Source of the DNA: Piscibacillus salipiscarius JCM 13188
GTDB taxonomy: Bacteria > Bacillota > Bacilli > Bacillales > Alkalibacillaceae
Reading direction: 5' to 3'
Assembly (NCBI RefSeq): GCF_001311865.1
Contig: NZ_BBCD01000002.1
Location: 62,001 to 126,000, forward strand
DNA: 64,000 nt
Shown here one piece after another: positions 19,182-28,855 of the stretch; positions within the stretch are counted from its first letter, which is position 1; each line of letters starts with the position of its first letter. The notes beneath the pieces are model-generated. The model made no database searches and was not told the origin of the DNA. It saw nothing but the letters and a program-made list of their open reading frames with translations. The position numbers and the translations under genes were made by a program.

Positions 19182-20663
19182 TTAATCTTCTTTATCTGTT
19201 AATTTAAATTTCTCTTTTCCTAAAATTAAATAAGCTAAATCTTCACGATCATAACTCTGTAAATCTTTTCGCTTAACTAAGTAGAAAATAAAGCCTAGCA
19301 CAATCCAAATCACTAATGCCCATAACGACTCAGAACCTAGTGCAGCCGGCGAATTCGGATATAGTAATAATATTAAGAAACCAACACTTGATACCATTCC
19401 TAAAATAGCGATAAATTTTTTACCTGGTGAAACGATGTGAAGTGTTTCATCAAACTCACTTCCTTGATCATTCCACTTAAGTAAGCTATATGCTGTATAA
19501 CAAGTATAGAAATAAGCAATGGATACACCTAGAGAAGACATATTAACAATCCAACCTAGTACTTCACGACCAAACCATGGAGCAAGGATTGCAACAATGG
19601 CAGCGAAAATAATCGCAAAGTATGGTGTATTATGCTTAGAATGCAATTTAGAAAAGGCGTTCGGTAGCACTTTACCTCTTGCCATAGCGAATAATACACG
19701 GCTTGCTGAAATTAAAAATCCGTTTAAGCCTGTGAAGATCCCCATAGATAAAGCGACTACTAAAATAACTAATCCGCCAGTTCCTAATACGTCTTGAACG
19801 ACAGTACCTGTTCCCCACTGAAGACCTGCAGATGACGTATCCTGCCAAGGAGCTGCGACAGCTGTTGTGATGATCATAAATGAATAGATAATCGCAGCAA
19901 ATAATAATGCCATCATAATTAACGTTAACGCTTTTCGTGCTGAGAATTTGAACTCTTCTGCAGCTTGTGGTACGTTATCAAACCCGACATAAGCAAATGG
20001 TGCAATCGCAACAATGGTTAAGATTGCTGCTAGCGGTGATACTTCTGGGCTAAATACAGGATTCATGTTACTAAATGACGCCCCGCTATTCGTCGTCATA
20101 AAGCCTGTTAATGAAAATACTCCCAAGATTAAAATCATAACAAATATAAATTGCATGCGACCAGATAATCCTGATCCTTTAATATTTAGATAAGTGAAAA
20201 ATGCAACTAATAAAGTAACTATAATAATTTCAGTAAAATAAACATCCCAGCCTGCAACAGTATAAATCTTCATATTTTGAATGAAATCAGGGAAAACGAA
20301 TTTAAGCATCAATGCAAAAGCTGTCGCGTTTAACGCCACAATACATATGTACCCTAACGTTAAGAACCAACCACTAATATAAGCGTGTACACGGTTTAAG
20401 CTTAAAAATGCATAAGCAAATTCCCCGCCTGAAACCGGGTAATTCCTGATCAGCACTCCATAACTGATTGCAATAATAGCCATTAATACAGCGCCAATAC
20501 TCAATCCTAAAATAACGCCTAATGGCCCAGCACCAGCCATCCAATCAGCAGGTAGTACAAATGACCCCCAACCAATTGATGAACCTAATGCTATGGCCCA
20601 TACCCAATGTGGTTTGAGTGTCTTACTTAGTTTCTTTCTCTCCAGTCCATTTCCAGAACTCAA
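19182..20663 (-). CDS. APC family amino-acid permease
   Basis: 493 residues, intact, with about 12 membrane segments. The first segment carries the family glycine motif (WAIALGSSIGWGSFVLPADW), and SGGEFAYAF and APFAYVGFDNVPQAAEEF follow at the expected places. The substrate cannot be read from the sequence. The start is TTG 20663 with AAGGGG 8 nt upstream. It is a single-gene transcript with its own terminator; its 5' region is shared with a divergent hypothetical gene. Confidence 0.9.
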   Translation of the reverse strand: MSSGNGLERKKLSKTLKPHWVWAIALGSSIGWGSFVLPADWMAGAGPLGVILGLSIGAVLMAIIAISYGVLIRNYPVSGGEFAYAFLSLNRVHAYISGWFLTLGYICIVALNATAFALMLKFVFPDFIQNMKIYTVAGWDVYFTEIIIVTLLVAFFTYLNIKGSGLSGRMQFIFVMILILGVFSLTGFMTTNSGASFSNMNPVFSPEVSPLAAILTIVAIAPFAYVGFDNVPQAAEEFKFSARKALTLIMMALLFAAIIYSFMIITTAVAAPWQDTSSAGLQWGTGTVVQDVLGTGGLVILVVALSMGIFTGLNGFLISASRVLFAMARGKVLPNAFSKLHSKHNTPYFAIIFAAIVAILAPWFGREVLGWIVNMSSLGVSIAYFYTCYTAYSLLKWNDQGSEFDETLHIVSPGKKFIAILGMVSSVGFLILLLYPNSPAALGSESLWALVIWIVLGFIFYLVKRKDLQSYDREDLAYLILGKEKFKLTDKED

Positions 20664-20958
20664 TTTTAAAACCCCTTTATATTTAGTTTTTCACAACTAT
20701 AACCGCTATTTTACCACTACGGTTCATCATATAAAAACAGGTTTGGACAACTAAAACGCACCATGAAATAGCATTTACGCTCTAATAAGGTCCTCAGTTA
20801 TTGAGAGGTTACCATAAAACGGTTTTTGCTTCATTTTGTCCAAATCTGTCACATCATTGTTTATTTTCCCCGAAATGTACCGTATAAATCATATTTTTTT
20901 GACGAAGATGAAATAAGAACAAAGGAATTATTGTACAGAGAAAGGCTGACGGCATGAC
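20664..20958. other. Divergent intergenic region, permease / hypothetical
   Basis: 295 nt without coding potential. It must hold two divergent promoters. I see no riboswitch fold or clear operator; the only feature noted is an A+T-rich stretch (20880-20910) next to the plus-strand gene. Confidence 0.4.
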
Positions 20959-21605
20959 ATGCGTAAATTTCTCCTGATTTTAAGTATCTTAATCATTTAT
21001 TTTGTTATTAATGGTGTCAACACGGTGGATCGTATATTAGACTATAATTTCACTTCTGAGAAACAATCTGAGACGAATCAAGATAAAGAGTCCTATACTT
21101 GGACAGACGATGTGTTACCTAGAACCCCAACAAACCAGACAACCCAACCCGATGAAGATGACATTATTAACAAGTATGAAACGAGCTATGAAGAATTAAA
21201 ACAAGAAACCATAACCGAAGTTGAGCAAATTAAAGAAAACGTACTATCTGAACTTGAAGAAGACCCAAACCCACTCAAGCTTGGAGCAATGGCTATTAAA
21301 TATGAACAAAAGCAACGGAACTGGAAAATGATATCGATCAGAAGTTTGAGGAATTATTTGAGGCGTTTGAGCAAGAGCTAGATCGTTATGGGTATTCCAA
21401 AGCATCAGTTGTAAAGCTGGAGCGAAAATATAAAAAGTACAAAAACAGACCTTAAAAATGAACTTGTAAAAGAAGCAAGTGCTTGGATGGAAGGCAGAAA
21501 ATTTTAAATTTTCGACAAGAAAATACTTTAACATTAAAATTAATTGAAAATTTAGTAAAAAAAGTCTCGGAATTTTTAGATGAAAAAGGGGTAACATTTT
21601 CCTAG
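20959..21605 (+). CDS. Membrane-anchored coiled-coil protein of unknown function (three frameshifts)
   Basis: I do not recognise this family. The N-terminus MRKFLLILSILIIYFVING is a single membrane anchor, followed by a polar Ser/Thr/Asp stretch and then a long Glu/Lys-rich helix. Three one-base corrections in homopolymers (A4 near 21306, A5 near 21436, T4 near 21505) extend the frame through ATELENDIDQKFEELFEAF, KNELVKEASAWMEG and FLNFRQENTLTLKLIENLVK to a stop at 21605, giving about 215 residues. The lack of stops and the helical periodicity across the joins support one gene. It ends 31 nt before the riboswitch. The ribosome-binding site is weak. Confidence 0.65.
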
Positions 21606-21635
21606 TAAAGCTTATACAATTAAATTAAGATAAAG

Positions 21636-21726
21636 TCGATGCAGTTTAAAGGCAAACCTTTTGAAAAAAAGGGACGCAAAGCGAGTGGTCTAAGGGGAAA
21701 CCTAAGACAGCACAGCTGCCTCATCT
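21636..21726 (+). ncRNA. Cyclic-di-GMP-I (GEMM) riboswitch
   Basis: The conserved core GGCAAACC (21651-21658) and GGGACGCAAAGC (21671-21682) flank P2, whose stem CCTTTT/AAAAGG carries a GAAA tetraloop. P3 (GTGGTCT ... AGACAGCAC, 21685-21713) encloses a CTAAGG...CCTA receptor-like internal loop. P1 can form from GATGCAG (21638-21644) and CTG...CATC (21716-21725). This set of elements matches the GEMM-I class. The ribosome-binding site of the SinI-like gene (GGGGGAGG, 21730-21737) starts 4 nt after P1, and CCTC at 21719-21722 could pair with it. That suggests translational control, but the direction of the switch is inference. Confidence 0.88.
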
Positions 21727-21740
21727 GTTGGGGGAGGAAA

Positions 21741-21884
21741 ATGGTCACTATGACGCATTACCAAAAAGCTACAGAAAAACAACTGGATCGAGAATGGGTA
21801 CTACTAATGAAAAAAGCAAAAGAAATGGGTATTAGTAAAAGAGAAATAAGAAAATTCATTGATGTTGAACGACCAAGTATATAA
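21741..21884 (+). CDS. SinI-like antirepressor
   Basis: 47 residues. The C-terminal 35 residues (QLDREWVLLMKKAKEMGISK, REIRKFI) match the SinI helical hook, in which LDxEWxxLMxxAKxxGIS-EIRxFL pairs with the same hook in SinR. SinI frees biofilm genes from SinR repression in B. subtilis. No DNA-binding helix-turn-helix is present, so this is an antirepressor-type protein rather than SinR. GGGGGAGG lies 3 nt before ATG 21741 and 12 nt before ATG 21750, so the start may be either. It sits directly downstream of a c-di-GMP riboswitch. No sinR is present in this window. Confidence 0.82.
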   Translation: MVTMTHYQKATEKQLDREWVLLMKKAKEMGISKREIRKFIDVERPSI

Positions 21885-21892
21885 CTTACAAA

Positions 21893-21914
21893 CGGCCGTG
21901 GACAGTGAGTTCAC
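21893..21914 (+). terminator. Weak hairpin after the SinI-like gene
   Basis: CCGTG / CACGG stem with a 10-nt loop, followed by TATCTTT. Five base pairs only; possible terminator. Confidence 0.4.
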
Positions 21915-22030
21915 GGTATCTTTATGTTTAGAGACTATTATTTTGGAAATACTAGAACCATAAATAAGTAGACTAGCAAATTTTACTATATTACAATATG
22001 ACTATACATTTTAGAGAGTTGGTGAAATAC

Positions 22031-23117
22031 GTGCCTAATGGAAAATGGTTCCGAATCGGTTATGCTGTCATCATCATTATGGTAATCATCTTTCTATCGA
22101 CAAAGATACAGTTTATCTTCTCCCCCCCTATTCGTTTTAGCTCAAACAATTTTTACACCATTAATTATTGCAGGGATTTTATATTATTTAACAAGACCCA
22201 TTGTCGATGTACTAGATAATAAAATGCCGCGGCCGGTTGCGGTGTTAATTGTATTTTTAACAGGGATTGGTTTATTAGTTGGCTTAGTCATGTTAGTTTA
22301 TCCTGAACTTCAAAAACAAATTGAAAATTTTGCTGAACAGGTGCCCACATTTATTGATGAAGCCAATCAATTTTTACTATCTGTGCAAAACAGTGAATGG
22401 TTTAATCGAATTTCTCCTGACCAACAAGCCATCACCGAATGGTTAAGGAGTTTAGAAACCAACTTAACAGATATTGCTTCTAATTTAGCTGGAAACATCA
22501 CGACCTATTTAGGTGTCGTTGCTAGTGCCATTATTGTTCTAATTGTTGTACCTTTTGTATTGTTTTATTTACTTAAAGACGGTGAGCGTTTACCAAAGAG
22601 AATCATCAGCTTTTTACCGAAGAAATATAAGTATGAAGTAGGCGAGATTCTAGATGAGATGGATGATGCGTTAAGTAATTACATTCAGGGCCAGATTATT
22701 GTTAGTTTCTGTGTTGGGATACTGATCTATATTGGCTACTTGATTATCGATTTAAAATTCGCGTTAATTCTAGCATTTATTGCCTTATTTACAAACTTTA
22801 TTCCATTTATCGGTCCATGGATTGGAACAGCACCAGGCGTTATTGTCGGTTTATTTGAATCACCACTTCAAGCACTGTTAGTAGTCATCGTAGCCGTTGT
22901 CGTTCAGCAAATTGAAAGTAATTTAATATCACCACAAGTCATGGGTAAAAAATTAAACGTCCACCCTATTACGATTATTTTCTTACTATTATTTGCTGGT
23001 AAATTCGGCGGAGTTGTAGCAATGATTATCGCGGTACCAACTTATGCAGTCGGTAAAGTTATTGTCAGTCACATTTACCGCATTATTAAACTACGAAATA
23101 AAGAGATGTTTGATTAA
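22031..23117 (+). CDS. AI-2E family transporter / PerM-like membrane protein (one frameshift)
   Basis: Polytopic protein of about 360 residues. The start GTG 22031 (VPNGKWFRIGYAVIIIMVII) has GTTGGTG upstream; an in-frame ATG at 21998 has none. The frame breaks at the C7 run 22122-22128: with six C it reads SPLFVLAQTIF and continues to LDNKMPRPVAVLIVFLTG. Conserved parts are VPFVLFYLLKDGERLPK, YIQGQIIVSFCVG, FALFTNFIPFIGPWIGTAPG-like and QQIESNLISPQVMGKKLNVH. Substrates across this family vary (autoinducer-2, sodium/proton exchange), so none is assigned. It ends in a strong terminator. Confidence 0.9.
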
Positions 23118-23145
23118 GGTTGTCTCAATTGAGGCAGCCTTTTTT
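23117..23145 (+). terminator. Terminator of the AI-2E family gene
   Basis: AGGTTGTCTC (23117-23126) / GAGGCAGCCT (23131-23140) 10-bp stem with two G-T pairs, a 4-nt loop and T5. It overlaps the last base of the stop codon. Confidence 0.92.
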
Positions 23146-23197
23146 ACTGACTTGTCTGATATAATAGCTTTAAAGACTGATTAAAGGAGAACGTTTG

Positions 23198-24055
23198 ATG
23201 GATTTTCAAAAATTAGTAGAGTTGTTTCCTAATTTAAAACGAGTTCATTCTGAGCCTAAACATTCTTTTACCTTTCGTATACAGGGGCAGCTTTATGCTA
23301 TACCGGAAAAAGACTTAACTTATGATTATAAACAGATTATAAAAGCCTTTGCGGATCATGAACTTATACATACTAATGAAGAAAAAAACTGGCTGGACTT
23401 TCTTAATGGACTTAGCTCTGAGCGACCTATCCAGGGACAAAACATTCGCCTAACCATCATGCAAATACAAAATAATTCTGAACAGCAGGACACACTCAAA
23501 GAGTCCATTTCTTTACTCTTAAATAAGTCAGTTTTATTTCTGTGGGAGAAACCTAATTTGCTTGTGTTGCTTGAATCATTATGTGGTGATTATGAGCCAA
23601 TTCCCTTTGAAGAAATTATCGACGTGATGAGTGACGATTTAGATTTGAATTTGAGGTTAATGATAAGTAACCCACTTAAAGTAGATGAAAAAACGCCTGA
23701 ATTTTATAAGTGGTTTATTGATACGGCTGATAAGGTATTTACTAAAACGTCTAAACGATTAGTCAAACAAGGAGATGCTCTAATCCTTCTTCTTCCTGAA
23801 AAATACACATTTGGGGAACGTGAATATTTTGGCCAGTCGATTTTACAAAACAGTTCGGATGACGAAGACTTAATTAAAACCATCAAAACCGTCATTGAAC
23901 ATCAAGGGAATGTGACCGCTGCAGCGAAAACATTATATATGCACCGAAACAGTGTTCAGTACCGATTGGATAAATTTCAAGAACTGACGGGGCATGATAT
24001 CAAAAACTTTAACGACATGCTAAACGTTTACTTAGCGATTCAGTTAATAGAATGA
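23198..24055 (+). CDS. PucR-like transcriptional regulator (C-terminal HTH)
   Basis: 285 residues. The C-terminal 60 residues have the PucR/CdaR-type helix-turn-helix (GNVTAAAKTLYMHRNSVQYR, then LDKFQELTGHDI). The N-terminal 200 residues show no recognisable sensor domain. ATG 23198 follows AAAGGAGA; the in-frame TTG at 23195 is not needed. It lies 104 nt upstream of an MsmX-type ATPase gene on the same strand and may control it. The inducer is unknown. Confidence 0.82.
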   Translation: MDFQKLVELFPNLKRVHSEPKHSFTFRIQGQLYAIPEKDLTYDYKQIIKAFADHELIHTNEEKNWLDFLNGLSSERPIQGQNIRLTIMQIQNNSEQQDTLKESISLLLNKSVLFLWEKPNLLVLLESLCGDYEPIPFEEIIDVMSDDLDLNLRLMISNPLKVDEKTPEFYKWFIDTADKVFTKTSKRLVKQGDALILLLPEKYTFGEREYFGQSILQNSSDDEDLIKTIKTVIEHQGNVTAAAKTLYMHRNSVQYRLDKFQELTGHDIKNFNDMLNVYLAIQLIE

Positions 24056-24061
24056 TAGATA

Positions 24062-24088
24062 TGCACAAAAAATTCTGAGTTTTGTGCA
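24062..24088 (+). terminator. Hairpin after the PucR-like gene
   Basis: TGCACAAAA (24062-24070) / TTTTGTGCA (24080-24088) 9-bp perfect stem. The T tract after it is broken (ATCTTTCT), so it may be only a partial terminator. Confidence 0.6.
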
Positions 24089-24099
24089 ATCTTTCTATA

Positions 24100-24113
24100 T
24101 GAAAGCGATTTCG
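24100..24113 (+). promoter_or_regulatory. Candidate catabolite-response element before the MsmX-type gene
   Basis: TGAAAGCGATTTCG matches TGWAANCGNTNWCA at 13 of 14 positions. It lies 45 nt before the ATPase start. A CcpA role fits a carbohydrate ATPase but is unproven. Confidence 0.5.
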
Positions 24114-24158
24114 CCTAAGGTACACTTAAATTAACACTTTTATATTGGGGGAATTGAC

Positions 24159-25290
24159 ATGGCAGAGTTACGTTTAGAAAACATTAATAAAATCTATGAA
24201 AAAGATGTACATGCGGTACAAGATTTTAATTTACATATTCAAGATAAGGAGTTTATCGTTTTGTCGGTCCTTCGGGCTGTGGTAAATCGACGACTCTACG
24301 AATGATCGCAGGACTTGAGGAAATTACATCAGGAGAATTTTATATTGGTGATGACAAAATGAACGATGTGGCACCGAAAAACCGTGATATTGCGATGGTT
24401 TTCCAGAACTATGCACTGTACCCGCATATGAACGTTTATGATAACATGGCGTTCAGTTTAAAACTTCGTAAGGTTAATAAAAGGAAATTAAAGAACGCGT
24501 TCAGAGAGCAGCTGAAATTCTAGGACTTGAAGACTTGCTTGACCGTAAACCTAAAGCCTTATCTGGTGGTCAGCGTCAGCGTGTAGCATTAGGCCGCGCG
24601 ATCGTCCGTGATGCTAAAGTATTCTTAATGGATGAGCCATTATCAAACTTAGATGCGAAATTACGTGTCCAAATGCGTGCTGAGATTCAAAAGCTTCACA
24701 AACGCCTACAGACGACAACGATTTATGTCACGCACGACCAAACAGAGGCCATGACCATGGCAACTCGTCTGGTTGTTATGAAAGACGGCGTAATCCAGCA
24801 AGTCGGTTCACCTAAAGAAGTTTACGATAAGCCGAATAATGTGTTCGTTGGCGGATTTATCGGATCACCTGCCATGAACTTCTTAAAAGGAACATTAAAT
24901 GAAAATTCAATTACGGTTGAAGATCACGATATCGCTGTACCTGAAGGTCGCATGAAGGTGTTACGCGATTTAGATTATGTTGGTAAAGAAGTCATTCTCG
25001 GCATTCGTCCTGAAGACCTTCATGATGAACCAGCATTTTTACAAACGGCAGAAGGTGCTTCGTTCAAAGCTGATGTAGAAGTGGCTGAGTTAATGGGCTC
25101 AGAGTCTTATCTCTATTCTAAAATTGGCGACCAAGAATTCACAGCCCGCGTGGATGCTCGCTCAAACGTCGATGCTGGCCAAGCGATTACACTAGCCGTT
25201 GACATGAACAAAGCTCACTTCTTTGATGCTGATTCTGAAGAACGCATTGACTATCAACGACAAGAACAAGAAGAAACTCAAGAAGCATAA
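24159..25290 (+). CDS. msmX: MsmX/UgpC-type sugar ABC transporter ATP-binding protein (two frameshifts)
   Basis: Multipurpose cytoplasmic ATPase that energises several carbohydrate ABC importers. About 377 residues. Walker [10 protein letters not shown] appears after one T is added to the T4 run 24259-24262. A second correction (one A at 24479-24482) restores [20 protein letters not shown]. The signature [14 protein letters not shown], Walker [13 protein letters not shown] and H-loop [13 protein letters not shown] follow, with a C-terminal TOBE/regulatory domain ([12 protein letters not shown]). No permease or binding-protein genes are adjacent, as for B. subtilis msmX. The start ATG 24159 has GGGGGAA upstream. 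The C-terminus is Gln/Glu-rich. Confidence 0.92.
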
Positions 25291-25295
25291 ACAGG

Positions 25296-25330
25296 AAAGG
25301 AGTTCGTCTGAGGTGACGAACTCCTTTTTT
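25296..25330 (+). terminator. Terminator of the MsmX-type gene
   Basis: Perfect 13-bp stem AAAGGAGTTCGTC (25296-25308) / GACGAACTCCTTT (25315-25327) with a T run. Confidence 0.95.
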
Positions 25331-25441
25331 ATTGGTCTTCATGTGCTCCCTAATTCGTTTGGATGCTTCTTTATTTAGGTTCAAGGTTCCCCTATCGACA
25401 CTCGCGCTCTCCCAAATAGCGCTATAGCGCTCACCAGGTCC

Positions 25442-26175
25442 CTAACTCAATTTACGCAAATTCAACTGTCCTTCTCTCCATAAATCACTTACACGATCGT
25501 GCTGCAAAAGAGCGCTCGCTGGGAAGTCCTCGTATACCTCACCTTCCATCAACTGCTTGATAGCTGGTTGTTTATGTTCACCGAAGGCAAGCAATATAAT
25601 TTCTCGGCTTTCCATTATGTTACCGATCCCCATGGTAATCGCTTGTTTTGGAACTTCCTCCTTCGTATCGAAAAATTTCGCATTTGCTTCACGGGTCGAA
25701 TCAGTCAAATTAACAACATGAGTTCTTGCATCAAAGGCTGTTCCAGGTTCATTGAAACCAATATGGCCGTTAATACCTAGCCCTAAAATTTGAAGATCAA
25801 TAGGACCTTCTTTAGCTAATAACCTCTCGTATCGCTGACATTCCTCTTCCAAGTCTCCCGTTTCACCGTCTGGTATGTGAACATGATCGTCTTTAAGATT
25901 AATAAATTGAAACAGATGTTTTTGCATATACTGATGATAACTTTGTGGGTGGTCTTGATGAATCCCGACATACTCATCTAAATTAAATGTTTTACTTTAT
26001 GAAAATCAACCTGTCCATGTTGATACGCCTGGACTAAGTTTTCATATAATCCAACTGGCGTGCTACCTGTTGCTAGACCTAACGCGGCATGTGGATTTTC
26101 TTGAATCACCTTCACAACTTTATCAGCAGCCTTTTGACTCAACTCTTTATAACTATTAACTTTTAAAAACTCCAT
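25442..26175 (-). CDS. nagB: Glucosamine-6-phosphate deaminase NagB (one frameshift)
   Basis: Converts glucosamine-6-phosphate to fructose-6-phosphate and ammonia. It has GLATGSTPVGLYENLVQAYQ near the N-terminus and LGINGHIGFNEPG later. The frame breaks near 25990 (AAAACA): one added A gives KVKTFNLDEYVGIHQDHPQS, the active-site region. ATG 26175 (MEFLKVNSYKELSQ) follows AAGGTG; longer upstream reading has no family match. About 244 residues. It starts 10 nt after nagA, so the two form an operon. Confidence 0.95.
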
Positions 26176-26185
26176 CTCATTCACC

Positions 26186-27323
26186 TTATTCATACAAAAC
26201 ACCCTTGCAGAAGTTTTTTTTGCACATTAAAATTAGAATCTACCAGAACCAAATCGGCCTCTTTACCGATGGTGATACTCCCTTTTCGGTCAAAAACTCC
26301 TAACTGCTTAGCGGGATTAACCGATGCCATTTGTATGCATTCTTCAAAACTCGCACCTGCAACCTTCATCATATTCCGGCAAGCTTGATCCATCGTTAAA
26401 ACACTCCCAGCAAGCGTTCCGTCATCAAGTGTAGCTTTCCCGTTTTCAACTGTCACATCCTGACCTCCAAGTGAATAGGTGCCGTCGGGCATTCCTTTTG
26501 CCCGCATCGCATCAGTAATGAGGATTAACCGATCAGGTCCAATCGTTTTATAAATTAACTGAAGCATATCATCACCTACGTGGATGCGGTCGGCAATAAG
26601 TTCACTCTTTAGCTCATCTAAAAGCATCGCCGTTCCCACAGCACCAACATCTCGGTGATGAATGCCGTTCATCGCGTTACATAGGTGCGTCATTTGATGA
26701 ACGCCACGCGAAACAGCTTTTCTAATCTCACTCGAATTGGCATCCGTATGACCAGCGGAAACGTTAACGTCCTGCTCTACCAAATAACGAATCAGCTCAC
26801 CTTCATCATCAAGTTCCGGCGCTAAGGTTACAGTTTTTATACGGTGGTTTGCTAACGCCACCCATTTTTTCATAAGTTCCACATCAGGTTTCACGATATA
26901 TTCCTTTGGCTGAGCACCTGCTTTTTTCTTTTCAACAAAAGGGCCTTCAATATGGAGACCAAGTATCTCTGCTCTGCCCTGATACTGATCGTTAGCGGCT
27001 GTTTTAAGCACTCGTTCTATGTCTTCATGTTTGCTAGTGATCGTCGTTGGAACAAATGATGTAACACCTTCTTTGACAATCGTGCGTGAAATTTCCTCGA
27101 TCGCATCAACGGTTCCATCCATCACATCCGCTCCACCAGCTCCGTGAATATGACCATCGATGAACCCGGGAATCAAATGATGCCCTTCCCCATCTACAGA
27201 TTCATCGGCTTCAATTAGTTCATTACTAATGTGCTTAATCACTCCGTCTTCTATTAAAACGTGGTGATTATTCAAGATGCCTTTCTCTGTATAAACCTGG
27301 ACATCTTTAATTAGTTTATTCAT
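26186..27323 (-). CDS. nagA: N-acetylglucosamine-6-phosphate deacetylase NagA (C-terminal frameshift)
   Basis: Deacetylates GlcNAc-6-phosphate ahead of NagB. Metal and substrate motifs are present: GFIDGHIHGAGG, GLHIEGPFVEK, VSAGHTDANSS, THLCNAMNGIHHRD and LITDAMRAKGMPDG. The last residues as read (VQKKLLQGCFV) come from an A8 run (T8 at 26214-26221); with A7 the end is VQKNFCKGVLYE and the stop is at 26186. About 379 residues. The promoter region is shared with divergent glcD. No NagR/YvoA-type operator was found. Confidence 0.95.
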
Positions 27324-27437
27324 ACAATCACCTTTGAACTTTAATTTTATTAAATACTATTAATTTTTGTAATATTATTTCATTACCTTCACATTCATAT
27401 TATAATAAAAAGTAAGATTAATAAAGGGAGAGATAGT

Positions 27438-28843
27438 ATGATCCCAAATTCTTTTATTCAAAAAATCACAGACATTGTTGGTGAGTCGCATGTAGAGCAT
27501 AGCGAAAGCGCAAGAATGGCTTACTCCTATGATGCAACTCCTAATTTCCAAAGTAAGCCTGACCTTGTTGTCAGCCCTAAAAATACGGAAGAAATATCTC
27601 AAATTGTAAAAGCATGCGGTGAACATCAAGTACCGATTGTTCCGCGCGGCTCGGGGACAAATTTGGCAGCAGGAACAACACCCACTCAAGGTGGCGTTGT
27701 GCTTTTATTTAATCGGCTCGATGAAATTCTCGAAATTGATGAGGAGAATTTAACCATAACAGTTCAACCAGGTGTGATTACTAAAACGATTTGCGACACG
27801 GTTGAAGAGAAGGGCCTTTTTACCCACCTGATCCTAGCTCTATGAAAATATCTACAATCGGTGGGAACATTAACGAAAATTCAGGTGGCCTTCGTGGGTT
27901 AAAGTATGGCGTGACGAAAGATTACATACTAGCACTCGAAGTCGTGCTGCCGAATGGTGAAATTATACGCACAGGTGGTAAGCTTGCTAAAGATGTCGCA
28001 GGTTACGACTTAACGAAACTACTCGTTGGATCTGAAGGTACACTTGGAATCATCACAGAAGCAACATTAAAATTAATTCCAAAACCAGAAGCGAAACAGA
28101 CTCTACTAGCCATTTATAAATCTATTGATCAAGCCTCGCAAACCGTCTCTAGAATCATAGCTAATAAAATGACGCCAGCGACCCTTGAGTTTATGGATCA
28201 GAAAACGATTAAAGCCGTTGAGGAGTTTTCGCATTTAGGTCTCCCAACTGATGCAGAGGCTGTTTTACTTATAGAACAAGACGGACCACCTCTGGTTGTT
28301 GAACGAGATATTGAGAGGATTGCAGCACTTTGTAAGCAAGAAGGTGCCATTGATGTACAAACGGCTCAATCAGAAACAGAAGCTGATAGGTTGCGTGAGG
28401 GGCGCAGAGCTGCATTGTCAGCCATTGCCCGGCTTAGTCCAACAACAATTTTAGAAGATGCAACTGTTCCAAGGTCTGAAATAGCACCAATGGTTCAGGA
28501 GATTAATAGAATTGCAGAAAAGCATAACGTAAACATTGCGACATTTGGTCACGCTGGAGATGGTAATCTTCACCCGACTTGTATGACGGATGCGCGGAAT
28601 CAAGACGAAATGGAGCGAGTTGAGAAAGCTTTTGAAGAAATCTTTGCCTATGCGATTCATTTTGGCGGAACAATTACAGGCGAGCACGGTGTTGGTGAAA
28701 TGAAGTCGCCTTATTTAGCTTGGAAAGTCGGCAATGCAGGGCTTGATGTGATGAAAAATATCAAAGCTGCATTTGATCCGCTTAATATTATGAATCCTGG
28801 AAAAATGTTCGCTAAAGAAACACGAAAACGAATCATACTTTAA
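27438..28843 (+). CDS. glcD: Glycolate oxidase subunit GlcD (FAD-linked, one frameshift)
   Basis: Flavoprotein subunit oxidising glycolate or a related 2-hydroxy acid. It has the FAD-binding PCMH domain (VPIVPRGSGTNLAAGTTPTQ), then GGKLAKDVAGYDLTKLLVGS, and the C-terminal FAD-oxidase domain with HAGDGNLHPTCM and GTITGEHGVGEMKSPYL. The frame breaks at the T5 run 27817-27821: a sixth T restores GLFYPPDPSSMKISTIGGNI. About 469 residues. AAAGGGAGAGA precedes the ATG. GlcF follows after 12 nt. D-lactate is an alternative substrate. Confidence 0.92.
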
Positions 28844-28855
28844 GGTGGTGAACCG

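Noticed and set aside
21741-21884. The small gene after the riboswitch as SinR
   Set aside because: Only the C-terminal helical hook is present, with no N-terminal helix-turn-helix, so it fits SinI.
2254-25429. Shared core CGCTATAGCG in the palindromes at 2254-2263 and 25420-25429 as a regulatory site
   Set aside because: Self-complementary 10-mers recur by chance, the flanks differ, and the first is explained as a terminator.
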